Part shown: positions 24,713 through 34,036 of the stretch, piece by piece
How positions within the stretch are numbered: the stretch's first letter is position 1
Layout of the letters: the number at the start of each line of letters is the position of its first letter
Assembly (NCBI GenBank): GCA_009773165.1
Contig: WOUZ01000022.1
Coordinates: 1 to 34,036 of the forward strand
Length of the DNA stretch: 34,036 nt
DNA from: Bacteroidota bacterium
GTDB taxonomy: Bacteria > Bacteroidota > Bacteroidia > Bacteroidales > F082
Direction of reading: 5' to 3'
Notes under the pieces: generated by a model
The model's input: only the letters and a program-made list of their open reading frames with translations
What the model was told of the DNA's origin: nothing
Database searches by the model: none
Position numbers and translations under genes: made by a program

Positions 24713-27700
24713 ATGAATAGTGTCGAAAATTTTCCGGAATGGATTATCGAAAAGTGGCAGGAGATCGCTAATTTGATCGCCGATTTACTTGATGTTCCAG
24801 CGGCTTTAATTATGAAGAACGAGAATGAATACATGGAAGTATTTCTTTCAAGCGACTCCCAGAATAATCCATATAATGTTGGAAATAAAGAAAAATCATA
24901 TGGTACGTATTGTGAAGCCGTAATAAAAACTCAACAAAAATTATCTGTTACAAATGCAACAAAAGATATAATCTGGAATGAAAATCCTGGCATAAAGCTC
25001 GGAATGATTGCATATTTGGGATTTCCAATAAATTTCCCCGACAATCGACCTTTCGGCACGCTTTGCGTTCTTACAAATAAGGAGAGAGAATTTACATTGC
25101 ATGAAGAAAAACTACTGCTTCAATTTAAAAATGTTATAGAATTGGATTTGGTTTTACTTCAAACTTTTGACCTTAAAACCAAAGAATTTACCAAAACTCT
25201 TAAGGAACAGCAATCACACCAATTAGATAAAGATATTGAGTTTGAAAAAGCCAAAGAAAAAGCAGTAATAGCTTTACAGGAATCACATCAGTTGCTAAAA
25301 AGCACTTTCGATAGCCTGCAAGATGCTGTTTTTATTATTGACGCAAAGACTTCAACAATCACTGATTGTAATAATGCTGCAGCAGAAATATTTGGTTATA
25401 GCCGTCAGGAAATAGTGGGAAACTCGACGGAATTCCTCCATATTAATAAGGAAGCACTTGAAGAATTTCGCAAACAGCTTTATAGCGCTATTGCAGACAA
25501 AGGATTTCTATTTCTGCCCAGTTTCACAATGAGGCGAAGAGATGGTAATGTCTTTCCAACTGAACACACTGTCGTGCAGCTTTTGGATGAACAAGGAGCA
25601 CGAATTGGGTGGGTGAGTGTTGTAAAAGATATTACCACTGAGAAAAAGCATGACAATCTCATTCAAAATACGCTTGATATATATGAAAAGTCGGAACATT
25701 TAACAACTGAAGAGATTTTAAATTATTCAATTGAATTAGGTATTCAGCTTACAAACAGCGAAATAGGTTTTTTCCATTTTGTAAACTATGACCAGGAAAC
25801 TATTTCATTACAGACATGGTCGGCTAAAACAATGGAAATTTGTAATGTTCCCAAATTGGATACGCATTACCCAATTAGTAAAGCCGGAGTTTGGGTAGAT
25901 TGTTTTTATCAAAAAAAGCCTGTTTTCCACAACGATTATTCGAGTTTAACGCATAAAAAAGGCATGCCTGAAGGTCATGCAGCTTTAACAAGGGTATTAT
26001 CGGTTCCGGTTATTATCAAAAATAAAGTAGTAGCTATTTTTGGTGTAGGAAATAAGAAATTGGATTACGATAAAACAGACGCAGATTTTTTGTCCTTGTT
26101 TGCAGAAAATGTCTGGAATGTTGTCAGAAGAAAAAATGCTGAAATCGATAGAGTTAAAGCAAAAGAAATAGCTGAAGAAAGTGAAAACCGGTATCGTGGA
26201 TTAATCAGTAATATCAATGCGGGCGTTGTTGTTCATGCTGCTGACACTTCTGTTCTTATGAGTAACAGACGGGCAAATGAACTTTTAGGTTTAAGCGAAG
26301 AGCAGATAAAAGGGAAAGCCGCCATTGATCCTCATTGGAAATTTATTGATGAAGACAACATGCCAATTCCTCTTGACAATTATCCGGTAATGCGTATAAA
26401 AAAGAGCAAAGAACCAATAAATAATCAAATGGTTGGAGTTTGTCGTAGCTCAGACGATGTTGTTTGGTTAATGGCAAACGGATTTCCGGTTTTTGGTGAT
26501 ACTGACGAGCTATCTGAAATTGTAATAAGTTTTATCGATATCACCAAGCGAAAGTTGGGGGAGGAAAAGCTTAAAGAAAGTGAATTGAAATACCGATCTC
26601 TTATAGAAAGCTCAAGTGATGCCATTTTTTGTGTTGATGAAAATGGAGAATACAAGTTTACAAATCATCTGTTTGCATCAACTTTTGGAAAAACTCCTGA
26701 ATATTTTATTGGAAAAACCTTTTGGGATGTATACGATAAAGAACACGCGGATTATCGCTATGAAGCAACCAAACGATTATTTCGAACTGGAAAAACCGAA
26801 TCATCGGAGGTTGAGGTTCCTTTGCCTGATAAAACATTGTATTATCTTGCCACAACCAATCCGATTAAAGATGAATCGGGTCAGGTATTATTAAACCTTA
26901 TTCATGCTACCGACATAACTAAGCTCAAACAGATTGAGCACATGCTTCAAGAAAAAAGCGAAGAAATAGCAGCACAGAACGAAGAAATGGCTGTTCAAAA
27001 CGAAGAACTCTATCAAACAAATCTGAAACTCATTGCAGCAAAAGAGAAAGCAGAAAAAAGCGAACAGAAATTAAAATCAATTTTAGAAAACCTGCAAGAT
27101 GCTCTTTTTCAGGCTGATATAAAGGGTAACTTCACTTATGTCAATTCACGGGCAGCACGCATGTATGGATATTCGGAGAATGAATTACTTGGACTGCCGG
27201 CTTCAAAATTGTATGAAGATGCTATTGAACGTGATAAATTGATAGTAAACTTACGAAAAGAAGGAAAAGTATTTGACTGGACGGGTAAAGGCTTGAGAAA
27301 AGACGGCTCATGGTTTTGGGTTTCAATGAATGTGAAATTTATTATTGATAATCAAGGAAACATCACAGGAACTGAGGGTATCGTAAGAGATATAACGGAA
27401 CGCAAAAATGCTGAAGCAGAGCTTATTATTGCCAAAGAAAGAGCCATAGCAAGCGAAGAACGATTTAAGCTTGCCATGAATGCATCCCATGATGGATTAT
27501 TCGACTGGAATCTTGAAACCAACGAAATCTACTACTCAGTGGGATGGAAGAAAATGCTTGGATATGAGGATCATGAGCTTCCAAATGATTTTTCTATTTG
27601 GGAAAAAACAACTGAACCGCATGATGCTAAGAAATCATGGGATCTCCAGCAAAAGCTTATTTCGAAGCAAATTGATCGTTTTGTGATGGAATTTAAGATG

Positions 27701-30289
27701 AAACATAAAGATGGTCATTGGGTTGATATCCTATCGCGGGCAGAAGCCATTTTCAACAACAGTGGAAAAGCAGTTAGATTTGTTGGCACCCACACCGATA
27801 TAACTGAACGTAAACAGGTAGAGGATGAAATTCGTCTTCATAGTGAAATCATGAAGAATCTAAGTGAAGGCGTTTACCTGATAGGACTTGATGATGGACT
27901 AATCAAGTATACTAATCCTAAATTTGAGAAGATGTTTGGATATAACGAAGGTGAAATGATTGGGAAGGAAGTTTCGATTGTAAATGCTCCAACCGAAAAA
28001 GAGCCTGAAGAAACAAAGCATGAAATAATCGACATCTTGAAAAAGACAGGGGAATGGCAAGGGGAAGTCAATAACATAAAAAAGGACGGAACCCATTTCT
28101 TGTGTTATGCAAACGTGTCTTTACATGACCACCCAATATATGGAAGGGTTATTATATCTGTCCACACCGACATCTCCGATCGCAAGCAAGCTGAAGAATC
28201 ATTGAAAGAATCAGAATTGAAGTTCAGGGCCTTATTCGAAAAAGGTCCGATTGGTGTTGCTTATCACCGTATGATCTATGATGCTGCCGGAAAACCTGTA
28301 GATTACTTCTTTCTCGACGCTAACGAGGCATATCAAGAACTTACAGGTGTTGATCCGATTGGTAAATTGGTTACAGAGGCATTGCCGGGTATTGAAAATG
28401 ATCCATCTGACTGGATTGGTGTTTTTGGTAAAGTCGCACGTTTTGGCGAGACAATTCGCTTTGAAAGCTACTTAGAGTCCAACCAGCGTTGGTATGATTG
28501 TGTTGCTTATCAATATAAGCCGGATCATTTTGTCGCTGCATTTTTAGAAATTACAAAACGCAAGCAAGCAGAGATAAGACTTCAGGAAATAAACGAAAAT
28601 CTAAAAAGTAATTATGCAGAAATTGAATTTAATAATGAACGTCTCGAAAGCTTATTAAAAATTTCTCAGTACTCGTCGAACTCAGTACAGGAATTACTGG
28701 ACTTTGCCTTGGAAGAAGCTATTTTATTAACGAAGAGTAAAATCGGCTACATTTATTTTTATCACGAAGACACAAAGCAATTCATTCTTAATACCTGGTC
28801 GAAGGAGGTCATGCACGAGTGTCAGGTTATGGATCCTGAAACCGTGTATGATTTGGATAAAACAGGTTGTTGGGGTGAAGCTGTAAGACAACGTAAGCCA
28901 ATCATTTTGAATGAATATCAGGAAGAAAGTTCGTTAAAAAGAGGTACTCCTGAGGGCCACGTGCAGCTTAAGAAATTTCTTACAATACCGGTTATTATTG
29001 ATAATGTAATTGTTGCTGTTTGCGGAGTGGCAAACAAAGAAGCAGATTACGATAATTCGGATGTTCGCCAGTTAACCCTGTTAATGGATAGTGTATGGAA
29101 AATCTCTGAACGCATTACCATGGTAAAGGAATTAACGTCAGCCAAAGAGAAGGCCGAAGAGAGCGACCGCCTGAAATCAGCTTTCCTTGCTAATATGTCG
29201 CACGAAATCCGAACACCGATGAATGGTATAATGGGTTTTGCTGAATTGTTGACCGAACCCGATCTCACCGGAGCTGAGCAGCAGAAATGTATCGATATGA
29301 TAGGGAAAAGCGGGAAACGTATGCTCAATATCATCAATGATATCGTTGATATCTCAAAGCTGGAAGCAGGTTTGATGAAACCCGATATGAAAGAAGCAAA
29401 AATTAACGAGCAAACCGAGTATATTTATGCGTTTTTCAAACCTGAAGTTGAAGCCAAAGGGATCAGGTTTTCCTATAATAATGGATTACAAGGTGATCAA
29501 GCAATCATTATGACAGACCGTGAAAAACTGTATGCCATACTCACCAATCTGGTAAAGAATGCTATCAAATACACTAAGGAAGGAGCTATCGAATTTGGTT
29601 ATCATTTGAAAAGATCTAACGAAACCATCGAACTCGAGTTTTATGTCAAAGACACCGGAATCGGTATTCCGACAGACAGGCAGGAAGCTATCTTTGAGCG
29701 CTTTATTCAGGCTGATATTGAAGATAGAATGGCCTATCAGGGGGCAGGGCTTGGATTGGCTATCACCAAAGCTTATGTGGAAATGCTTGGTGGTAGAATC
29801 TGGGTTGAAAGTGAGGAGGGTAAAGGTTCCATATTTTATTTTACTTTGCCGTATTCAACAATAACATCCTTAATAAATACCGTTGACAGGGAGCTTTTAC
29901 TTAGCGGCAACAGCATAAATTCCAGGAAACTCAACATACTCATAGCCGAAGATGATGAGGTGTCGGAAATATTGCTAACTGGATACGTGAAGATGTTTAG
30001 CAAAGAAGTATTTGAAGCACGGACAGGAATCGAAGTTGTTGAAATATGCCGCGATCATCCCGAAATTGATTTGATACTCATGGATATTCGCATGCCGGGA
30101 ATAAATGGATACGAGGCCACACGTCAAATCAGGCAGTTTAACAAAGAAGTTGTCATTATTGCCCAAACTGCTTTTGGGCTGTCGGGCGACAGGGAAAAAG
30201 CGATTGCAGCAGGTTGCAACGATTATTTATCAAAACCCATTAAGAAAGCTGAATTGCTGACATTAATTCAAGTATACTTCAATAAATAA
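24713..30289 (+). CDS. Cytosolic multi-PAS/GAF hybrid histidine kinase
   Basis: This 1858-residue sensor has no signal peptide or membrane helix, so it should sense cytosolic cues. Domain order: GAF (about 10-150), PAS (193-312), GAF (325-470), six PAS domains (490-615, 623-738, 785-898, 915-1035, 1043-1157, 1168-1287), with a coiled coil at about 740-785, GAF (1313-1470), HisKA, HATPase and receiver. The phospho-accepting His is H1497 (FLANMSHEIRTP). N box NLVKNAIKY (N1616), DTGIGIP (1647) and GAGLGL (1677) bind ATP. The receiver keeps D1791 (LMDIRMP) and K1841. No DNA-binding output is present, so the signal must pass to another protein by phosphotransfer. The next kinase starts 10 bases later. 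Confidence 0.95.
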   Translation: MNSVENFPEWIIEKWQEIANLIADLLDVPAALIMKNENEYMEVFLSSDSQNNPYNVGNKEKSYGTYCEAVIKTQQKLSVTNATKDIIWNENPGIKLGMIAYLGFPINFPDNRPFGTLCVLTNKEREFTLHEEKLLLQFKNVIELDLVLLQTFDLKTKEFTKTLKEQQSHQLDKDIEFEKAKEKAVIALQESHQLLKSTFDSLQDAVFIIDAKTSTITDCNNAAAEIFGYSRQEIVGNSTEFLHINKEALEEFRKQLYSAIADKGFLFLPSFTMRRRDGNVFPTEHTVVQLLDEQGARIGWVSVVKDITTEKKHDNLIQNTLDIYEKSEHLTTEEILNYSIELGIQLTNSEIGFFHFVNYDQETISLQTWSAKTMEICNVPKLDTHYPISKAGVWVDCFYQKKPVFHNDYSSLTHKKGMPEGHAALTRVLSVPVIIKNKVVAIFGVGNKKLDYDKTDADFLSLFAENVWNVVRRKNAEIDRVKAKEIAEESENRYRGLISNINAGVVVHAADTSVLMSNRRANELLGLSEEQIKGKAAIDPHWKFIDEDNMPIPLDNYPVMRIKKSKEPINNQMVGVCRSSDDVVWLMANGFPVFGDTDELSEIVISFIDITKRKLGEEKLKESELKYRSLIESSSDAIFCVDENGEYKFTNHLFASTFGKTPEYFIGKTFWDVYDKEHADYRYEATKRLFRTGKTESSEVEVPLPDKTLYYLATTNPIKDESGQVLLNLIHATDITKLKQIEHMLQEKSEEIAAQNEEMAVQNEELYQTNLKLIAAKEKAEKSEQKLKSILENLQDALFQADIKGNFTYVNSRAARMYGYSENELLGLPASKLYEDAIERDKLIVNLRKEGKVFDWTGKGLRKDGSWFWVSMNVKFIIDNQGNITGTEGIVRDITERKNAEAELIIAKERAIASEERFKLAMNASHDGLFDWNLETNEIYYSVGWKKMLGYEDHELPNDFSIWEKTTEPHDAKKSWDLQQKLISKQIDRFVMEFKMKHKDGHWVDILSRAEAIFNNSGKAVRFVGTHTDITERKQVEDEIRLHSEIMKNLSEGVYLIGLDDGLIKYTNPKFEKMFGYNEGEMIGKEVSIVNAPTEKEPEETKHEIIDILKKTGEWQGEVNNIKKDGTHFLCYANVSLHDHPIYGRVIISVHTDISDRKQAEESLKESELKFRALFEKGPIGVAYHRMIYDAAGKPVDYFFLDANEAYQELTGVDPIGKLVTEALPGIENDPSDWIGVFGKVARFGETIRFESYLESNQRWYDCVAYQYKPDHFVAAFLEITKRKQAEIRLQEINENLKSNYAEIEFNNERLESLLKISQYSSNSVQELLDFALEEAILLTKSKIGYIYFYHEDTKQFILNTWSKEVMHECQVMDPETVYDLDKTGCWGEAVRQRKPIILNEYQEESSLKRGTPEGHVQLKKFLTIPVIIDNVIVAVCGVANKEADYDNSDVRQLTLLMDSVWKISERITMVKELTSAKEKAEESDRLKSAFLANMSHEIRTPMNGIMGFAELLTEPDLTGAEQQKCIDMIGKSGKRMLNIINDIVDISKLEAGLMKPDMKEAKINEQTEYIYAFFKPEVEAKGIRFSYNNGLQGDQAIIMTDREKLYAILTNLVKNAIKYTKEGAIEFGYHLKRSNETIELEFYVKDTGIGIPTDRQEAIFERFIQADIEDRMAYQGAGLGLAITKAYVEMLGGRIWVESEEGKGSIFYFTLPYSTITSLINTVDRELLLSGNSINSRKLNILIAEDDEVSEILLTGYVKMFSKEVFEARTGIEVVEICRDHPEIDLILMDIRMPGINGYEATRQIRQFNKEVVIIAQTAFGLSGDREKAIAAGCNDYLSKPIKKAELLTLIQVYFNK

Positions 30290-30298
30290 GTAACGAAT

Positions 30299-33200
30299 AT
30301 GGTGAACCATGAAGCTAAAACAAAAGAACAACTCATAATAGAGTTGGAAGCATTGAAGCAAAATTACAATTCATTGAAGGTATCGTATGAAAGCGATTTG
30401 GCCAAAAGCAAGCAAAACGAAATTGATTTGCAAATCAGTGAAGCGCAGAAAAGGGCCATCCTTAACGGCATCACATCGAATATCGCCTTTGTTGATAAAG
30501 ATTTGAATATTATCTGGGCAAACAAAACGGCGGCTCAATCGGTCAATAAAAATCCAGATGAAATGATTGGCTGCACTTGCCACCATTTTTGGGCCGATCC
30601 TGCAAAATCTTGCGAAAATTGTCCTTCAGTAAAAGCGCTTAAAACAAAAAAATCAGAACACATTTTAAAGTACACGTCTGATGGAAAAGTTTGGGTCGAA
30701 TGTGGCGAACCCGTTTTTGATGTTGACGGGAATATAATAGGCGTTGTTGAAATTGCAACCGATATTACTGATCTGAAAAGCGCTGAAGAAACCATTAGTA
30801 AAAGTGAAGAAAAATTTCGCTCGCTTTATGTCAATATGATTGACGGTTCTGCTTTGCACACACTTATTTTTAACGACGAGGGAGTTGCGGAAGACTATCG
30901 GATTATTGATGTTAATCCGGCATTTGAGAATATGCTTGAAATTTCGAGGGAAGCTATTGTAGGCAAAACAAGCAGGGAAGCTTACGGAGCTGACAAACCC
31001 CCTTATTTTGAAATTTATTCAAGGGTAGCCCTAACCGGGGAACCAGAGGTTTTCGAAACCTATTTTGCACTGCTCGGCAAGCATTTTTCTATTTCGGTAT
31101 ATTGTCCTGCCAGGGGCAGTTTTGCCACCATTTTCGAAAACATCACCAACCGCAAAAAAACAGAAAACGATTTAAGTACTATTCTTACCAAATACAAGGT
31201 ACTTTTCGAAATTTTACCCATAGGCATTACAATTTCTGATGCTTCAGGTAATATTGTAGAAACAAATCAAATTGCAGAAACCCTTTTAGGCATTTCGCAC
31301 GAAGAGCAGGAAAAACGTAAAATTGACGGACAGGTTTGGCAGATCGTCAAACCCGATGGCTCACCAATGTCAGCTTCTGAATTTGCCAGCGTCCAGGCCC
31401 TTGAAAAAAAACAGGCCGTAACCAATGTAGAGATGGGAATTGTTAAAGGCAATAACCATGTCACATGGCTCAACGTTTCTGCTTCTCCAGTTCCTCTCGA
31501 TGGTTATGGAGTTGCCATTGTTTACAACGATATAACAGAACATAAAGAGGCTGAAAAGGAAAAGGAAAGAATTCAAAAATTGCTCGAAGATTCACAAAAG
31601 GTAGGTAAAATTGGCGGATGGGAATTCCATATTGATACACTGGAACTTAAATGGACCAGGGAGATGTATAACATTCATGAAGTTGATTTAAGCTTTAAAC
31701 CAAGCGTTAATCAACGGACCAATTTTTATACCCCTGAGTCTGTTCCTGCTGTTAATAATGCTATACATCGTGCAATAGAATATGGCGAACCGTATGATCT
31801 TGATTCGGAAATTATTACCGCAAAAGGTAACCGGCGATCAGTAAAAGCCATTGGCAAACCAGATTTGGAAAATCGAAGAATATTTGGCCTTTTTCAGGAT
31901 GTAACCGAACGCAAACGAACGGAAAAATCTTTGCAGGAGAGCGAAGAAAAATACCGCATATTAGTCGAAAACTCGCTCGTGGGTGTTGTTCAAACCAAAT
32001 TGAACGGCGAAGTATTATATGTGAATGCAGCATTTGTCAAAATGTACGAAGCCACATCGGCTGAAGAATTCATTGGCAAAACCATGACTGGAGTATATAA
32101 ATACAGCCACGACCGCGACGAGGTGCTGCGCTTGCTCAGAAAAGACGGGCGGGTAGACAATTTTGAAGTGGTCGGACTGACCACAAAGGGAAACGAAAAA
32201 ACACGCTTATTAAGCGCTAAAATTTCGGGCGAAGTCATCAACGGTTTGGTGTTTGATATTACCGAACGCAAACTTACTGAGCAAGCTCTCAAAACAAGTG
32301 AAGGAAAATACCGCAACCTCTTCGAAAAAGCACAGGTTGCAATGTTCCGGACACGAATGGATGGCTCGAAAATACTTGACGTCAACGAAAAATTACTTCA
32401 AACACTTGGATACTCCTACGAAGAAATGGTGGAAACTCCTTCAATCATCCGTTATAACAATTTGGAGCAACGAAAAGAATTGATTGAACTTCTCCAAAAA
32501 ACCGAGTCAGTTGCGAATTTTGAAGTTGAAATACTGAAAAAAAATCACTCAGTTATTACGGTGCTCATGTCGGTTACAAGTTATCCTGACGAAGGTATTT
32601 TAGAAGGTTCGTTTATAGATATAACAGGCAGAAAACTAGCAGAAGAAGCCTTGCAAAAAAGTGAAGCTGAACTTCGCGAACTCAATGCTACCAAGGATAA
32701 ATTCTTCTCAATTATTGCACACGACCTGCGCAGCCCTTTCAATAGTTTTTTGAACTTCACACAAATTATGGCCGAAGATTTACCGACTTTGACCATGACC
32801 CAAATTCAGGAAATTGCAGTGACCATGAGCAAATCGGCCACCAACCTTTACCGATTGCTCGAAAATTTGCTGCAATGGTCGCAAATACAACAAGGTGGAA
32901 TCCCTTTTAATCCTAAAGAAGTTCAATTAGGTTTAATTGTAAATGAAAGTTTAGAAATGATTCAGACAGCTGGCCAAAGTAAAGAAATTGAATTAATCAC
33001 GGCTATACCTGATGGCTTAAATGTTTTTGCTGATACGAATCTACTTCAGACAGTTGTGCGGAACTTAGTTTCAAATGCCGTAAAGTATACACCCAAAGGA
33101 GGAAAAGTGACTGTTGTGGCTAGAGCATCGGATGAAAAAAATGTTGAGATTTCGATTCATGACACTGGTATCGGGATGAGCAAGGCGATGATTGAAAATC

Positions 33201-33802
33201 TGTTTCGCATCGATATTCCAACAGGAAGAAAGGGCACAGAAGGCGAACCAAGCACCGGTCTTGGTTTAATTCTTTGTAAGGAATTTATCGAAAAACAAGG
33301 AGGTAAAATATGGGTAGAAAGCGAAGAAAATAAAGGATCTGCATTTTACTTCAGCTTACCACACGCTACACAACCGGCTGAAGAAACCATTAACCCCCAA
33401 CCTTCACCTTCAGAAAAAAGCAACGACGTTAGAAAACTAAAGATTCTGATTGCCGAAGATGACGATGTTTCAGAAATGTTGATTGAAAGTTTCATCAAAA
33501 CGTTTAGCAAAGATGTACTAAAAGCACGAACAGGACTTGAGGCCGTTAATGCGTGCCGCGAAAATCCTGACCTGGACCTAATACTTATGGATATCCGTAT
33601 GCCTGAAATGAATGGTTACGAGACTACAAAGCAAATCCGGCAATTTAACAAAGATGTTATAATTATTGCCCAAACTGCCTATGTATTGCCAGGTGACAGG
33701 GAAAAAGCAATTAAATCGGGATGTAACGATTATATAACAAAACCTATAAGCAAAGCTGAATTACAGGCAGTGATACATACGTATTTTGGGGAAAAAGTAT
33801 AG
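30299..33802 (+). CDS. Cytosolic multi-PAS hybrid histidine kinase, paralogous to its neighbour
   Basis: This 1167-residue protein starts with a coiled coil (about 5-50), then six PAS-like domains (55-160, 168-288, 295-415, 425-540, 548-657, 667-780), HisKA with H808 (FFSIIAHDLRSPF), HATPase (N-box NLVSNAVKY, DTGIGM, TGLGL) and a receiver with D1098 and K1148. It lacks membrane helices. The first PAS holds a Cys/His group, GCTCHHFW (C92, C94, H95, H96) and SCENCPS (C105, C108), which could bind metal or respond to redox state. Its receiver is very like that of the preceding kinase, suggesting duplication. A 9-base intergenic gap indicates an operon. Cross-phosphorylation between the pair is plausible but not shown. 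Confidence 0.95.
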   Translation: MVNHEAKTKEQLIIELEALKQNYNSLKVSYESDLAKSKQNEIDLQISEAQKRAILNGITSNIAFVDKDLNIIWANKTAAQSVNKNPDEMIGCTCHHFWADPAKSCENCPSVKALKTKKSEHILKYTSDGKVWVECGEPVFDVDGNIIGVVEIATDITDLKSAEETISKSEEKFRSLYVNMIDGSALHTLIFNDEGVAEDYRIIDVNPAFENMLEISREAIVGKTSREAYGADKPPYFEIYSRVALTGEPEVFETYFALLGKHFSISVYCPARGSFATIFENITNRKKTENDLSTILTKYKVLFEILPIGITISDASGNIVETNQIAETLLGISHEEQEKRKIDGQVWQIVKPDGSPMSASEFASVQALEKKQAVTNVEMGIVKGNNHVTWLNVSASPVPLDGYGVAIVYNDITEHKEAEKEKERIQKLLEDSQKVGKIGGWEFHIDTLELKWTREMYNIHEVDLSFKPSVNQRTNFYTPESVPAVNNAIHRAIEYGEPYDLDSEIITAKGNRRSVKAIGKPDLENRRIFGLFQDVTERKRTEKSLQESEEKYRILVENSLVGVVQTKLNGEVLYVNAAFVKMYEATSAEEFIGKTMTGVYKYSHDRDEVLRLLRKDGRVDNFEVVGLTTKGNEKTRLLSAKISGEVINGLVFDITERKLTEQALKTSEGKYRNLFEKAQVAMFRTRMDGSKILDVNEKLLQTLGYSYEEMVETPSIIRYNNLEQRKELIELLQKTESVANFEVEILKKNHSVITVLMSVTSYPDEGILEGSFIDITGRKLAEEALQKSEAELRELNATKDKFFSIIAHDLRSPFNSFLNFTQIMAEDLPTLTMTQIQEIAVTMSKSATNLYRLLENLLQWSQIQQGGIPFNPKEVQLGLIVNESLEMIQTAGQSKEIELITAIPDGLNVFADTNLLQTVVRNLVSNAVKYTPKGGKVTVVARASDEKNVEISIHDTGIGMSKAMIENLFRIDIPTGRKGTEGEPSTGLGLILCKEFIEKQGGKIWVESEENKGSAFYFSLPHATQPAEETINPQPSPSEKSNDVRKLKILIAEDDDVSEMLIESFIKTFSKDVLKARTGLEAVNACRENPDLDLILMDIRMPEMNGYETTKQIRQFNKDVIIIAQTAYVLPGDREKAIKSGCNDYITKPISKAELQAVIHTYFGEKV

Positions 33803-33943
33803 TTTAGGGGTTGAGGAGGTTTAGAGGTTTAGAGGTGGTTTAGGGGTTGAGGAGGTTTAGGGGTTTAGAAGAGTTGATTTGTTGATTTGTTGAGGGATGG
33901 TTTAGGGGTTTAGTGGTTAATGGTTAGTGGTTAATGGTTGTAG
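33803..33943 (+). repeat. GGTTTAG heptamer tract
   Basis: Starting at the kinase stop codon are imperfect GGTTTAG/GGTTGAG units, a TTGATTTG pair, then GGTTAATG octamers. It is the same size class and polarity as the purine tracts but of different unit sequence. The last 93 bases of the window show no gene. Confidence 0.8.
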
Positions 33944-34036
33944 GTGCCTAAATAGCGTTGACCGTTTTTGAGCGAGATTTAACGTTGAATTTTGCTTTTA
34001 TATTCCATAGCTACATTGGAGCTAGAGGATTGTTTC

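Overview
The window looks like a chromosome segment of a Bacteroidetes (Bacteroidota) bacterium, probably a Bacteroidales-like environmental lineage. The evidence is two giant secreted proteins, one carrying a type IX secretion (T9SS) C-terminal sorting domain; promoters of the TTTG / TAnnTTTG type at several genes; AT-rich intergenic DNA; and multi-PAS/GAF hybrid histidine kinases.

Layout. 1-4592 (minus) is a large multidomain secreted adhesin-like protein. It is frameshifted near 580 and runs off the left edge. 4915-8415 (plus) is a seven-repeat FG-GAP/VCBS surface protein with a T9SS tail. 8540-9445 is an EamA/DMT permease. 9544-10137 is rplU-rpmA with a clear terminator. 10213-11122 has no intact gene but holds an apparent IS transposase N-terminal remnant and several hairpins. 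11252-13952 (minus) is an NsrR-like Rrf2 regulator followed by a two-gene heme-copper oxidase set. Subunit II has lost all visible CuA ligands and subunit I has Asp in place of the usual helix VI His, so a nitric oxide reductase or quinol oxidase is more likely than a cytochrome c oxidase. 14431-24020 is an accessory region: a hydroxylaminobenzene-mutase-like membrane protein, a SAM methyltransferase with an early stop codon, a DsrE-like protein, a SpoIIAA-like protein, an unknown protein, a candidate small RNA, an outer-membrane protein, a 38-codon membrane peptide and a solitary fused restriction-modification enzyme. 24713-33802 holds two cytosolic hybrid histidine kinases in tandem.

The most unusual content is intergenic. 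From about 14.0 kb to the end, many accessory genes are bracketed by tracts of imperfect 7- and 8-base repeats (units like GGAGGTC, GACTGAGA, GGTTTAG). Every tract has its purine- and G-rich strand on the plus strand, whatever the direction of the neighbouring genes. Separately, two copies of a structured element (14966 and 16243) keep a conserved loop while their stems differ but still pair. A strong promoter plus terminator pair at 18434-18594 encloses a candidate RNA of about 130 nt with no convincing ORF.

No tRNA, rRNA or CRISPR array was found. All family assignments come from reading motifs; no database search was run.
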